64,000 nt of DNA from NCBI RefSeq assembly GCF_016772475.1, contig NZ_CP068595.1, positions 1,674,001-1,738,000 of the forward strand, read 5' to 3'. Positions 36,622-46,479 of this stretch are shown here, piece by piece. This DNA comes from Paenibacillus sonchi. Its GTDB lineage: Bacteria > Bacillota > Bacilli > Paenibacillales > Paenibacillaceae. The stretch's first letter is position 1. Each line of letters starts with the position of its first letter. The translations under genes and the position numbers were made by a program. The notes below the pieces were generated by a model. That model did no database searches. It was not told where the DNA came from and worked only from the letters and a program-made list of their open reading frames with translations.

Positions 36622-37860
36622 TTAAGTAGGGATGGTGATCAGGAAGGTTGTGCCCTTCCCTTTTTCACTTTCCACTTCTATAATCCCTTTGACCTTATTG
36701 ATAGCGCTGTACGCCATCAGCATGCCGAGGCCTGTCCCTTCTTCTTTGGTGGAATAATACGGCTTGCCGAGACGTGAGATTTCTTCCTTGGTCATCCCGA
36801 TACCGGTATCCTGAATACTGATGACGATGTTTTGCTTTTTCTCCGAAATATCAATGGAGAGCGTGCCCCCGTCCTTTTCCCTCATCGCTTCGATCCCGTT
36901 CTTGTAAAGATTGATGAGGCATTGCTGAATCTGGTTTTTGTCATAACATTTATTCAGGGTGTTGTTGAAATTGAACTGGACATCCACTTTATGAATGGTT
37001 GCGTAAGGCATGATGATGTTCTTGGTATACTCGGCTTCAGCCTTCATATTGGAACACACCATATTATCGGATTGCGGCTTGGCAAAAGAGAGATAGTCAC
37101 TGACGATCTTCTCCGCACGGTTCAATTCCAGCAAGGATAATTCGACATAGCCCTTTTCTTCCGGTGTAATCGTATTCGATTTATTCAGCAGCTGCAGGAA
37201 ACCGCTGGTTACCGTAAGCGGATTCCTGATTTCATGCGACACGCTGGCTGCCAGCTCACTGACCACATTGAGGCGTTCAGACTGCAGAATCCGGTCACGG
37301 TTTTTAATATTGGTAATGATCTGCTCGATGAGAATCATAATAATGCTCATAACGGCACCATGCGTCAACAAGGCATAGACAGTAAGTATCCAGAACTGCT
37401 GATCCAATTTGTCCGTGATCAATCCCAGATTAATCAGGTACAGTCCCATGGTTAACGCAGCGATGACCACTGCCCACAGGATGCGGCGTTTGGAAGACAG
37501 CTTGATGAAGCGTTTGCTGAGATATGGGACCAGCAGCAGCACCGCCGTTGAAAACAGGAAGGAAGGGAAGGTCCCCGCTCCCCCCAGGTAGAACCGGTAA
37601 ATGTTCATGATCAAGTATAATGGAAGCACATTCCAGTATCCGCCAAACAGAGCCACGAGAATAAACGGAATATATCTGAGATCATAAATAAATCCCATTT
37701 CCAGCTTAATCGGCTTGGCAATGCATAAAACCATCGTTATTGCGGACATGAAGACCAGAAGCCTGTTGTTGTACGGATATGCTCTATTCTCAAAGAAAAT
37801 CACCACGATTAAGACCGGAAACAACAAGAACAGGAAATTTAAAAGTAAGGTTTCAAACAA
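36622..37860 (-). CDS. Sensor histidine kinase with 5TM-LYT sensor (KinB-like)
   Basis: A 412-residue membrane kinase. The first 180 residues hold about six hydrophobic segments of the 5TMR-LYT sensor type (FIYDLRYIPFILVALFGGYW). The transmitter has the H-box SVSHEIRNPLTVTSGFLQLL, N-box LINLYKNGIEAMREK, G1 DTGIGM and G2 GTGLGM. This layout matches KinB-type sporulation kinases that feed Spo0F, and no response regulator gene lies beside it. The start is TTG 37860 with GAGG 10 nt upstream. The spacer to 38221 (about 360 nt) shows no gene; it presumably holds divergent promoters. Confidence 0.87.
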   Translation of the reverse strand: MFETLLLNFLFLLFPVLIVVIFFENRAYPYNNRLLVFMSAITMVLCIAKPIKLEMGFIYDLRYIPFILVALFGGYWNVLPLYLIMNIYRFYLGGAGTFPSFLFSTAVLLLVPYLSKRFIKLSSKRRILWAVVIAALTMGLYLINLGLITDKLDQQFWILTVYALLTHGAVMSIIMILIEQIITNIKNRDRILQSERLNVVSELAASVSHEIRNPLTVTSGFLQLLNKSNTITPEEKGYVELSLLELNRAEKIVSDYLSFAKPQSDNMVCSNMKAEAEYTKNIIMPYATIHKVDVQFNFNNTLNKCYDKNQIQQCLINLYKNGIEAMREKDGGTLSIDISEKKQNIVISIQDTGIGMTKEEISRLGKPYYSTKEEGTGLGMLMAYSAINKVKGIIEVESEKGKGTTFLITIPT

Positions 37861-38221
37861 TGGCTAACTTCCTCTCAGTTTGTCTTGCCAGACAACTCCC
37901 TATAACTATTTTATCGGAATTTTTCTGCTCTGCACTTCGATTATATACAGAAAAAACCAAAAGTTGGACAATTTTTTTAAAGCTGTTTATCTTTCCGGCT
38001 TCGACGCCCCGGATTTTATTGGGTACGCATATGCACACTCCATGGCCTGTAAAACACCGCTAACGTTAATTGGAGGCCATATGCCATTGTTTTTTCGTAT
38101 TTCCGTCATAAAAGCAGTTTAATTGCTCCCTTTATGGTTTAATTACGATAAATGTCCTATGAAAAAAGGCCTACATAATTTAACTTTTATATTATATCTA
38201 CATAATGAAAGAGGTACACCG

Positions 38222-40618
38222 ATGTTATACTTAGAACTCCTGCATATGAACTGGCTGCAGCTGGCTCTGGCACTGCTGGCAAGCCTGGCGGCCTGCACTC
38301 TCATTGTCTTCGGAACGGTTCCCTTCCGCACTCATGCCCAAGGCCTGCTGGTCTGCTTCACCCGGACGAAGATGATACTGCTGGGAACCGCCACCTTCAG
38401 CGCTTCCCATATTCTGATCCCTTTATCTATTAACCTGCCCCTGGCTCGGGAATATTACATCCTGCATCTCCTGTTCACCATGGCCGGCTGCTGGGCTGCC
38501 ACTTACTTCGGCATCTGGTATTCCAGTATGCCCCGCAGCTATACAAGCCGCCGCTTCAGCATCAGCCTGGGCATTGCCGGCATCATTCTGGTGTTCGATT
38601 ACCTGAATATCATTTTTCTGTTCCGTGACTATGTGGTCTGGAAGCCCGCACCCGTCCTTATGACGGCAGCTTCCGCGCTCAGCCTGTGCCTGGCCATCCT
38701 TCGTGTCCTGGTGATCTCGAACCGCAACCGCGAGTATCATCTTCATTCCAAGGCTACGGTTCCCGGCATTGTGCTCTGTGCAGCAGGCCTGCTGTTAATT
38801 CCACTGCTCTGCGCCTTCTCGGTGCTTCCGGTCGGGAACCCCGCTCCGGGAAGTTATCTGCATCTGACTCCCTACATCTTGACGCTGTTTATTTGCAGCG
38901 GCCTGTACATCATTCCGGATGCCTACAGAGACACCCGGCAGGAGCGCCAGAACCGCAGAATCATAGAGACAGAGCAGCACTATATGTCGCTGTTTGAGTA
39001 CAACCCGGACAGTGTGCTGGCATTCGATGCCCAGGGGATCGTCACCGGGCTGAACCGCCAGGCCGAGCTGCTTGCCCGGCAGCTCGGTCAGGAGCTGGTC
39101 GGAAGGCATTTCTCGGATCTTTTTGAGGGGGAATACCATGCGCTGGCCCAGCATCATTACCGGCATGTTCTCCGCGGCCAATCCAGCACCATCGAGCTGG
39201 AGCTGAGAAATCCCGCCGGCGGTATGCTGACCTTCTGGCTCACCTCGCTGCCGATTGTGGTTGAAGCTGTGCCGGTAGGCATCTACAGCATCATTAAAGA
39301 TATTACCAAGAATAAAAAGGACCAGGAAACCATCCGCCATCTCGCCTATTCTGATGAGCTGACCGGGCTTGCAAACCGCCGCTCCTTCCACAATCTGCTG
39401 CTTGAACATACGGAGCATACCGGCGTTCCCGCTTACCCGTTCACACTGTTCTTCATTGACCTGGACCGCTTCAAGCGGATCAATGATCTATTTGGCCATT
39501 CCTTCGGCGACAAGGTCATCCAGCAGGCGGCCAGCAAGCTGAAGCGCTGCCTCCCTTCCTCCTGCAGCATCGCACGGATGGGCGGGGACGAATTCACAGT
39601 GCTGGTGCCCCACTTGCGCTCAGGGGCAGAGACGGAATCCCTCGCTGCCAGCATCGTGGAAGAGTTCGCCCATCCCTTTGAAGTGGGCAACCACTCGGTC
39701 AAGCTGTCTGCTTCGGTAGGAATCGCCCGCTTTCCGGAGGACGGGCTGGATGCCGACTCGCTGGTGAAACACGCCGATACCGCGATGTACAGCGCTAAGG
39801 AGAACGGCAGCTCCCAGTACCAGTTCTACGATGCGGAACGCGACCAGACCAGTCTGGAGCGGATTATTCTGGAGAATGATCTGGAGCAGTCGCTGGACAA
39901 TGACCAGATCAGGCTGTTCTACCAGCCTAAAATCGATATCCGCAGCGGTGAAATCGTTGGTCTTGAAGCGCTGGTGCGCTGGCAGCATCCCCTTCTGGGC
40001 ATGATTCCTCCCCTGGAGTTCATTCCGCTGGCGGAGAAATCGGGATTCATTATTCCGCTGGAGCAGTGGGTGCTCCGCACGGCCTGTGCCCAGGTAAAAA
40101 CCTGGGAGCAGGAGGGCCGCCAGGTCGTTCCCGTGGCCGTGAATGTCTCGCAGATTCATCTGATGAAACCGGATATTTTTCAATCGATTATGAGTACAAT
40201 CCATGAGCTGGATTTTGACACCCAGCTGCTGGAGCTGGAGATTACAGAGAGTGCAATGATGCACAACGAAGACCATGTGATCAGCATCCTGAATGATCTC
40301 CGGAGAGCCGGGATTTCCGTATCGATGGACGATTTTGGGACAGGCTACAGCTCACTCAGCTATTTGCAGAGTCTTCCTATCGGCTGCCTGAAGATTGACC
40401 GGTCCTTTGTCCGCAAAATCACTACAGACACCGACAGCCGGGCTATTGCCGAGATGATTATCTCGATGGCCAAGCAGCTTGGGCTGACCATCGTCGCCGA
40501 AGGCGTGGAGACGGAAGAGCAGGTTGCGCTGCTCAAGGAAATTCAGTGCTACAATGCCCAGGGCTTCTATTATAGTAAGCCGGTAAGCGCGGATGAGATC
40601 ACAAGCATATATTTATAG
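38222..40618 (+). CDS. Membrane GGDEF-EAL protein with PAS domain (c-di-GMP turnover)
   Basis: A 798-residue protein: seven or so N-terminal membrane segments (1-240), a PAS domain (SLFEYNPDSVLAFDAQGIVT), a GGDEF domain with intact MGGDEF and DELTGLANRRSF, and an EAL domain with EALVRW, EITES, DDFGTGYSSL and KIDRSFVRKI. Both catalytic sites look complete, so it could make or degrade cyclic di-GMP; no RxxD inhibitory site is seen just before GGDEF. The start at 38222 follows GAAAGAGG; the upstream extension from 38123 lacks a ribosome site. A strong terminator follows. Confidence 0.9.
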   Translation: MLYLELLHMNWLQLALALLASLAACTLIVFGTVPFRTHAQGLLVCFTRTKMILLGTATFSASHILIPLSINLPLAREYYILHLLFTMAGCWAATYFGIWYSSMPRSYTSRRFSISLGIAGIILVFDYLNIIFLFRDYVVWKPAPVLMTAASALSLCLAILRVLVISNRNREYHLHSKATVPGIVLCAAGLLLIPLLCAFSVLPVGNPAPGSYLHLTPYILTLFICSGLYIIPDAYRDTRQERQNRRIIETEQHYMSLFEYNPDSVLAFDAQGIVTGLNRQAELLARQLGQELVGRHFSDLFEGEYHALAQHHYRHVLRGQSSTIELELRNPAGGMLTFWLTSLPIVVEAVPVGIYSIIKDITKNKKDQETIRHLAYSDELTGLANRRSFHNLLLEHTEHTGVPAYPFTLFFIDLDRFKRINDLFGHSFGDKVIQQAASKLKRCLPSSCSIARMGGDEFTVLVPHLRSGAETESLAASIVEEFAHPFEVGNHSVKLSASVGIARFPEDGLDADSLVKHADTAMYSAKENGSSQYQFYDAERDQTSLERIILENDLEQSLDNDQIRLFYQPKIDIRSGEIVGLEALVRWQHPLLGMIPPLEFIPLAEKSGFIIPLEQWVLRTACAQVKTWEQEGRQVVPVAVNVSQIHLMKPDIFQSIMSTIHELDFDTQLLELEITESAMMHNEDHVISILNDLRRAGISVSMDDFGTGYSSLSYLQSLPIGCLKIDRSFVRKITTDTDSRAIAEMIISMAKQLGLTIVAEGVETEEQVALLKEIQCYNAQGFYYSKPVSADEITSIYL

Positions 40619-40733
40619 AATTACTCTCATGCTTTCCGGGTAAGAGACTGAGCGCCTGGAGGAACGAATTGTTTTTGGGAGATGCTGAGAGCTGTGAAGA
40701 TCGGGTTGGGGAGTCACTAGGTTACATTTAAAT

Positions 40734-40782
40734 AAGAGGCTGTCCCAAGCAGCCATTTCATGGCATATGGGACAGCCTCTTT
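40734..40782. terminator. Bidirectional terminator between the GGDEF-EAL gene and frlB
   Basis: AAGAGGCTGTCCCA pairs with TGGGACAGCCTCTT, enclosing a smaller stem, followed by TTTCTT on the plus strand. It lies between convergent genes. Confidence 0.75.
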
Positions 40783-40850
40783 CTTCGCGAACAGGAGGGG
40801 GATTTTACGGAAATCCTATGTTCATAAAAGAAGTTTGTTATCTATCCGAC

Positions 40851-41855
40851 TTAATAAGGAACCTTGAACATATAACGTCTTTCTTCCAGCGGATGCCCGG
40901 TAGCCTTGGCAAGCTCAACCGCGTATACACGCAATACAAGGTTCATCACCAGTGGGGCGATATAACCCTTCACTTCTTCCTCTATGCCGGTCAAATCAAA
41001 TTGCTCAGCATCGATCACCAGCATTTTTTCCCCGTGTTCCTTCAGGAACTTCAAGGCCCGCTCTTCCATCGGACGTGTTTCATCAAGGCCCATCAATAAT
41101 ATGAATGGAACATTTTTGTCCAGGATTTCAAACGGGCCATGAAAGAATTCCCCGGCATGAATCGCATGTGAGTGAATCCACTGCATTTCCATCAGGATGC
41201 AAATTGCAAAGGAATACGCAATCCCGTAGTTTGATCCGCTAGCCATGGTATACATTATTTTCTCATCTTTATATTCGGCGGCGAACGCCTTGGCTGGAGC
41301 AAGATACTGTACCTTGGCTTTTTCCAGCACCGTATCCATGTTCTCCAAGCTGCTTAGAAGCTTCAAGTACAGTTCATTTCCCTCCTGCACATATAAAAGC
41401 CCCATGGTAAGACGGTACAAAATGGAATAGTTCATGATCTCGGGAAGTGGATCAAGCTCCCCCGGAGGCGCCCAGCTGTAATTAACAATGAAATCCGATT
41501 CATCAGCCAGCGGAGCGGTGTCTACATACATCAGTGAAACTACAAGAGCTCCCTTGGATTTAGCAAAATGTGCAGCGTCCGTAGTCTCCGGCGTCTTTCC
41601 TTTATGAGAGCAAAGGATGACCAGCGAGTCCGCTCCAAGTGACTTAGGATTGCGGTAAATGAACTCATTGGAGCTATAGATTTCTGCTGTAATGTTACTG
41701 GATTCACGGTCAATAAAATATTTGCTTGGATACATTAGGGCAGACGATCCGCCGCAGGCCACATAAAAGACGTTATTAATGCTTTTCTGCTTAAAAGCCT
41801 CCAGAATCCTTTCCACTTGGAATTGCGCTTTAGTTAATCTGTCTACAGTACTCAT
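40851..41855 (-). CDS. frlB: SIS-domain deglycase, FrlB-like (fructosamine-6-phosphate deglycase)
   Basis: A 334-residue double-SIS protein related to FrlB/FraB, which split a 6-phosphofructosyl-amine (Amadori compound) to glucose-6-phosphate and the free amine. First SIS: NNVFYVACGGSSALMYPSKY. Second half: WIHSHAIHAGEFFHGPFEIL, holding the Glu and His that are catalytic in FraB-type enzymes, and the C-terminal EERRYMFKVPY typical of FrlB. The ATG at 41855 follows GGAGG. It has its own upstream regulatory element (41885-41916) shared with frlD and is the last gene of the cluster. Confidence 0.82.
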   Translation of the reverse strand: MSTVDRLTKAQFQVERILEAFKQKSINNVFYVACGGSSALMYPSKYFIDRESSNITAEIYSSNEFIYRNPKSLGADSLVILCSHKGKTPETTDAAHFAKSKGALVVSLMYVDTAPLADESDFIVNYSWAPPGELDPLPEIMNYSILYRLTMGLLYVQEGNELYLKLLSSLENMDTVLEKAKVQYLAPAKAFAAEYKDEKIMYTMASGSNYGIAYSFAICILMEMQWIHSHAIHAGEFFHGPFEILDKNVPFILLMGLDETRPMEERALKFLKEHGEKMLVIDAEQFDLTGIEEEVKGYIAPLVMNLVLRVYAVELAKATGHPLEERRYMFKVPY

Positions 41856-41884
41856 TGCATGATTACCTCCATTATTATATTCGT

Positions 41885-41916
41885 TATATGTTGTTATGTT
41901 ATAATATATAACATTA
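41885..41916. promoter_or_regulatory. Conserved 32-bp element before frlB (copy A)
   Basis: Matches the element at 51144-51175 at 28 of 32 positions in the same strand reading. It contains a perfect dyad TGTTATA-ATA-TATAACA (41897-41913). It lies 30 bp before the frlB start; likely operator of the GntR-type regulator encoded at 51357-52097. Confidence 0.6.
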
Positions 41917-41952
41917 CAATCGAGTGAAGTCAACCTGCCTTTGCAGGTTATT

Positions 41953-43365
41953 CTAAGTTACCGAACCTGCGATGCCGGGCTCTGTCATGCGGTAGGGGTT
42001 GAGAATACGGTCCAGCTCTTCCTCTTTCAGCAGGTTATACCGCAGGCAAAGTGAACGGACAGACTCTCCTGTCTGAATCGCTTCATGCGCAATCCTTGCC
42101 GCTTCTTCATAGCCCAAATAAGGATTCAACGCAGTAATCACCCCTACGCTTTGCTTGACATAGCTTTCGCATCTCTCTTTATTCACTGTAATTCCATCGA
42201 TGCAGTGCTGCTGAAAAACACCTAACGCACGGTTCATAATGCTTAGAGACTGGAGCAAATTAAATACAAGCACAGGCTCCATTACATTTAATTCAAGCTG
42301 CCCTGCTTCCGAGGCCATACAAATCGTATGGTCATTGCCCATAACTTGAAAGGCCACCTGATTCACAACCTCACACATTACCGGGTTCACCTTGCCCGGC
42401 ATGATGGAAGAGCCCGGCTGCCGGGCAGGAAGCTTAATTTCCCCCAGACCCGCCCGTGGCCCCGAAGCCATAAGCCGCAAATCGTTGGCTGCTTTGGACA
42501 TATTGATCATAGCGATCTTGAGCGCAGCAGAAACCTCCGTATAGGCATCCGTATTCTGGGTGGCATCGGGCAGATGTGCTGCGTTCTCTAACGGATAACC
42601 GCTGATATCAGCCAGCAACTCTACAACCTTGCTTATATAACGGGGGTCAGCATTTAATCCGGTACCTACGGCAGTGGCCCCCATGTTGATTTCATACAAA
42701 TGGAACTTGGTCTGCCTGATCCGTACCAGATCCCTTCCCAGCATTCTGGCATAGGCGGCAAACTCCTGTCCAAGCCGGATGGGAACCGCATCCTGAAGAT
42801 GGGTCCGGCCCATCTTGATAATGCCATCAAACTCTTCAGCCTTCCGGACAAAGGCGCCGTGCAGGCCTGCCATGGTCACCAGCAGTTCATCGATCAAATA
42901 GAGGACGGCAATATGAGTAGCCGTGGGAAAGCTGTCGTTGGTAGACTGCGACATATTTACATGTGAATTAGGACTGATCATGGTGTAATCGCCCTTCACT
43001 CCTCCGAGCAGCTCAATCGCACGGTTCGCAATCACCTCATTAGCATTCATGTTGATCGATGTGCCCGCCCCGCCCTGTATGGGATCTACCTTAAACTGCT
43101 CACTCCATTCCCCGGCGATTATCTCATCCGCAGCCTGCACGATAACATGCCCTATCCGTGAGGGCAGGCGATGGATATCCATATTGGCAAGGGCTGCAGC
43201 CTTCTTGACCATGGCCATGGAGGTGATTAAGCGTTCATGAATAGAGTAGCCGGTGATCGGAAAATTCTCGATGGCCCTCAGCGTTTGAATTCCATAATAA
43301 GCATCGGCGGGAACTTCCATTTCACCGAGAAAATCATGCTCAACCCTGACAAGTTTGTTCAACAA
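41953..43365 (-). CDS. aspA: Aspartate ammonia-lyase (aspartase)
   Basis: A 470-residue member of the fumarase/aspartase superfamily: aspartate to fumarate plus ammonia. Marks: IQTLRAIENFPITG, TSINMNANEVIANRA, STNDSFPTATHIA, GRTHLQDAVPIRLGQEF and the signature GSSIMPGKVNPV with its catalytic serine. The residues around NMNANEVIANRA and LQDAVP favour aspartase over class II fumarase. The start is TTG 43365 (AGGGGG upstream). It is 22 bp after the malic enzyme gene in the frl-type operon, where aspartate released from a glycated compound would be its natural substrate. Confidence 0.88.
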   Translation of the reverse strand: MLNKLVRVEHDFLGEMEVPADAYYGIQTLRAIENFPITGYSIHERLITSMAMVKKAAALANMDIHRLPSRIGHVIVQAADEIIAGEWSEQFKVDPIQGGAGTSINMNANEVIANRAIELLGGVKGDYTMISPNSHVNMSQSTNDSFPTATHIAVLYLIDELLVTMAGLHGAFVRKAEEFDGIIKMGRTHLQDAVPIRLGQEFAAYARMLGRDLVRIRQTKFHLYEINMGATAVGTGLNADPRYISKVVELLADISGYPLENAAHLPDATQNTDAYTEVSAALKIAMINMSKAANDLRLMASGPRAGLGEIKLPARQPGSSIMPGKVNPVMCEVVNQVAFQVMGNDHTICMASEAGQLELNVMEPVLVFNLLQSLSIMNRALGVFQQHCIDGITVNKERCESYVKQSVGVITALNPYLGYEEAARIAHEAIQTGESVRSLCLRYNLLKEEELDRILNPYRMTEPGIAGSVT

Positions 43366-43387
43366 AGCGGAGAGCCCCCTTCATCCC

Positions 43388-44575
43388 TTATATTTCAAAG
43401 CCTGGCGGGATAATCTTTGCAATGCCGCTTGATACCGCTGCCTCAATTACAGCTTGCCTTACCTTAATAACGACCTGATCGTTGAACAGGCTGGGAATAA
43501 TATACGCTGCGTTCAGTTCGGTATCCCTAACCACCGCAGCGATCGCCTGGGCGGCTGCCAGCTTCATCTGATCGTTGATACGCTGCGCCCTGCATTCCAG
43601 CGCCCCCTTGAAGATGCCCGGAAAAGCCAGCACGTTGTTGATCTGATTGGGATAATCACTCCGCCCGGTAGCATATACCCGGGCGTATGGCAGAGCAAGC
43701 TCAGGCGATATCTCCGGTTCGGGATTTGCCATAGCGAACACGATAGGCAAGGGGGCCATGCGCTGCACATCCTGCGGCTGCAGAATGCCGCCGCGGGAGA
43801 CGCCGATAAAAACATCCGCACCGGCAATCACCTCCTGCAGCGTACCGGGCTGATCCTCGACCCCGGACTGCCCGGCGAGCCATTGCCACTTGGGATGAGT
43901 ATAATTCCCGCCTCTTATAAGCGCTCCCTCCTGATCGACAGGAACGAGATGCCGGGCACCCGCTGCAAGCAGCATCCTGCAAATGGATACCCCTGCCGCT
44001 CCAACGCCATTAACAACAATACGGACATGATCTATTTGTTTGCCGGTAACCTTCAACGCATTGATCAAACCTGCCAAGACTACAATAGCTGTTCCATGCT
44101 GGTCATCATGGAACACCGGAATATCCAGCTCCTCCTCCAGACGGCGTTCAATCTCAAAGCACCGCGGCGAGCTGATATCCTCCAGATTAATGCCGCCGAA
44201 GATAGGCGCAATCGCTTTTACCGTACGTATAATTTCCTCGGTATCCGTGGTATCGAGGCAGATCGGAAAGGCATTGATTCCAGCCAGCTGTTTGAACAGC
44301 ACAGCCTTTCCTTCCATGACCGGAGCAGCAGCATAAGGGCCAATATTGCCAAGTCCCAGCACAGCGGTTCCATCCGTCACGACGGCAACCATATTCCGTT
44401 TGACCGTCAGTGCATATACCTGTTCCGGGTCTTCATGAATCGCGGTGCATACCTGAGCTACCCCGGGAGTATATATTCGGGCCAGATCATCATGGTTGAG
44501 GATCGGCAGATTGGGCCGGGTGTGTATTTTACCACCCTGATGAGCCAAAAAAATCCGGTCGGTAATGTCGATCAT
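43388..44575 (-). CDS. NAD(P)-dependent malic enzyme
   Basis: A 395-residue malic enzyme of the short bacterial type: malate to pyruvate plus CO2 with reduction of NAD(P). Visible are YTPGVAQVCTAIHEDPEQVY, the catalytic Lys region MEGKAVLFKQLAG, metal-binding INLEDISSPRCFEIE and FHDDQHGTAIV, and the cofactor loop VVNGVGAAGVSICRML. Its ATG overlaps the MFS stop by 4 bp (ATGA). In this operon it would turn fumarate-derived malate, after fumarase encoded elsewhere, into pyruvate. Confidence 0.92.
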   Translation of the reverse strand: MIDITDRIFLAHQGGKIHTRPNLPILNHDDLARIYTPGVAQVCTAIHEDPEQVYALTVKRNMVAVVTDGTAVLGLGNIGPYAAAPVMEGKAVLFKQLAGINAFPICLDTTDTEEIIRTVKAIAPIFGGINLEDISSPRCFEIERRLEEELDIPVFHDDQHGTAIVVLAGLINALKVTGKQIDHVRIVVNGVGAAGVSICRMLLAAGARHLVPVDQEGALIRGGNYTHPKWQWLAGQSGVEDQPGTLQEVIAGADVFIGVSRGGILQPQDVQRMAPLPIVFAMANPEPEISPELALPYARVYATGRSDYPNQINNVLAFPGIFKGALECRAQRINDQMKLAAAQAIAAVVRDTELNAAYIIPSLFNDQVVIKVRQAVIEAAVSSGIAKIIPPGFEI

Positions 44576-45773
44576 ACCTTTAGTCTCCCCTCACGTCTCT
44601 TCACTCTTCCGAGCGAGGCGAAGCCCGCTGCTCCAAGCAGGCTCATGACAGCAGCCCCCTGGAACAAAAGAGAATAGCCTCCACGTTCAACGACCCATCC
44701 GCCTATATTGCTGGCTACAATTCCTGCAACATTTGTATAGACAACAACGAACAGGGAATGCGCTGTTGTCTTCGCCCTATCCGAACTGTTGTCATAGGCA
44801 TAGTTCACACCTGCCGACAGAAACAGGGCATAGGTAAGTCCTGACAGCATCTGGTTAGCCATAAGAATTTCAAATGACGGCTCCAGCGAAAGCACATACC
44901 ATCGGAGCGCACCCGCCAGTGAAACAGCCGTCAGTATTTTGACATAGCCGAATTTCCTGATGATATAACCTGAGAATAAAAAGACCGGAATCTCTGTCAG
45001 AGATGCAGCAGTATAGAGCAGGCCGATTTTCGCCGAAGCCTCTCCCCAAAATGGCTGATATATACGGAGTAAAAGGCATTATTCATTTGCGGCCCGATCG
45101 CTGCCAAAAATACAGGAATGAGAAACCATACAAATTTCGGTTCCTTTAATAAGGTGATCATTCCGGCGGTCATCCCGCTTCGCGGCGCCCCTTTTCCCGC
45201 CATCTCCGGTTTCGGGCGCCCCTTTCTGTCTCCCGGGATGGAGAAGGTTAGCAGACAGACTAAGGTCATGGTGAGGATATAGGCAGCAAACACAGTGGAT
45301 ATTCCGAAATGCTCATACATCTGGCCGAATACGGCCACAGCCAGGCCGAAGCTGATCGAACCCACCACACGAATGGCTCCATAGCTAAGCGAGTTATGTT
45401 TGGCATGGCGCACAGTAACGGCATCAATCACCGGTAAAGTAGCGGAAGAGAAGACTGCCAGCACAACGGATATCACGAGATGCAGCCAGAAATGATGCCC
45501 TGCAAACCGGTAGGTTACAACGACCCAAGGGGTAATTCCTGTGCTGATGAGCAGCAGCCATTTAGCCATGCCGTAATAATCAATGAGCATGCCCCAGAGC
45601 GGCTGGACCAAAAATCCGACCAAAGGACCAATAGAGAAGATGAGTCCGATCTGCTGTGTCGATAATCCATCCTCCGCAAACCAGTAGCTGATGAACGGCA
45701 GATAAGAAGCGTAAGCAATGTAGAAAAAATAATTATAGACATGCAGGGAATATTTCCGGTAGCTAATCTTCAT
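44572..45773 (-). CDS. MFS transporter, LacY/HcaT-like (frameshifted)
   Basis: A carrier of about 400 residues, 12 membrane segments, of the MFS_1-like/nucleoside-lactose type (QIGLIFSIGPLVGFLVQPLW, GMLIDYYGMAKWLLL). The frame breaks at four C (45044-45047); one more base gives ISHFGGEASAKIGLLYTAASLTEIPVF and joins both halves. It lies in the frl-type operon between the ABC permease and malic enzyme genes and could carry the glycated substrate or an organic acid product. Having both an MFS and an ABC carrier in one operon is unusual. Confidence 0.83.
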
Positions 45774-45825
45774 AAGCCCCTCCGGCTGCAGCAGGTTAAG
45801 GTTCCAATTGCCTAGTGTTTAGCCG

Positions 45826-46479
45826 TTAGCGGTACGAACGCTCCAAACGTTTAGCCCACATGGACAAGGGGTAACAGATAACAAAATAGACCAACAGCAC
45901 CAGCACATAGATCTGAAAAGCGATGGAACCTCCCTGCATGATCTCTACCCGCTCAATCACGAGCTGGGCAGACTTGAGAAAATCCAGATTTCCTATCAAA
46001 ACCGACAGGGTAGTGGACTGCACCAGATTGGACAAAAGCCCGATAATCGACGGGAGCATCCGGCGGAATGCCTGCGGCAGGATAACATACCGCATCGTCT
46101 GCACAGAGCTCAGACCAAGGGAATGAGCCGCTTCGAACTGCGTAGGAGGAATCGACTGAATCGCTCCGCGCACAGCTACGGATATGTTGGAGCTGCTCCA
46201 GACACTGAGTGCGATCATTGCTGAAATATAGCTATTGACATATATCCCCGCCTCCGGGAGCATAAAGAAGACAATGAATAAGGTTATGACGATAGGCAAT
46301 CCCCGAAAGAGTTCGGCGTAGCCTCTGGCAATCGACGAGACGAGTCTGTTCTTTGCCATTTGGAGCACGCCCACACCAATCCCGATGATCAGCGCAATAC
46401 ACAGGCAGCTAATGCTTAGAAGCAGCGTGTTAATTACCCCTTCTAAAAGAAAGTGCGAGTTTTTCAACAAAACCTCCAC
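45826..46479 (-). CDS. Polar amino-acid ABC transporter permease (HisM type)
   Basis: A 217-residue permease with four or five membrane segments. The EAA loop is EAAHSLGLSSVQTMRYVILPQ, and RGLPIVITLFIVFFMLP is the usual second block. It pairs with the permease whose gene overlaps it by 50 bp. Start: GTG 46479 behind GGGAGGAAAGGGCC. Confidence 0.9.
   Translation of the reverse strand: MEVLLKNSHFLLEGVINTLLLSISCLCIALIIGIGVGVLQMAKNRLVSSIARGYAELFRGLPIVITLFIVFFMLPEAGIYVNSYISAMIALSVWSSSNISVAVRGAIQSIPPTQFEAAHSLGLSSVQTMRYVILPQAFRRMLPSIIGLLSNLVQSTTLSVLIGNLDFLKSAQLVIERVEIMQGGSIAFQIYVLVLLVYFVICYPLSMWAKRLERSYR

Noticed and set aside
43454..44677. Plus-strand open frame of 407 codons
   Set aside because: It is the complement of the malic enzyme gene, whose catalytic motifs are unmistakable.
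44572..45773. Two half-size MFS proteins
   Set aside because: The intervening sequence keeps coding for membrane segments in the second frame, so one broken gene fits better than two.
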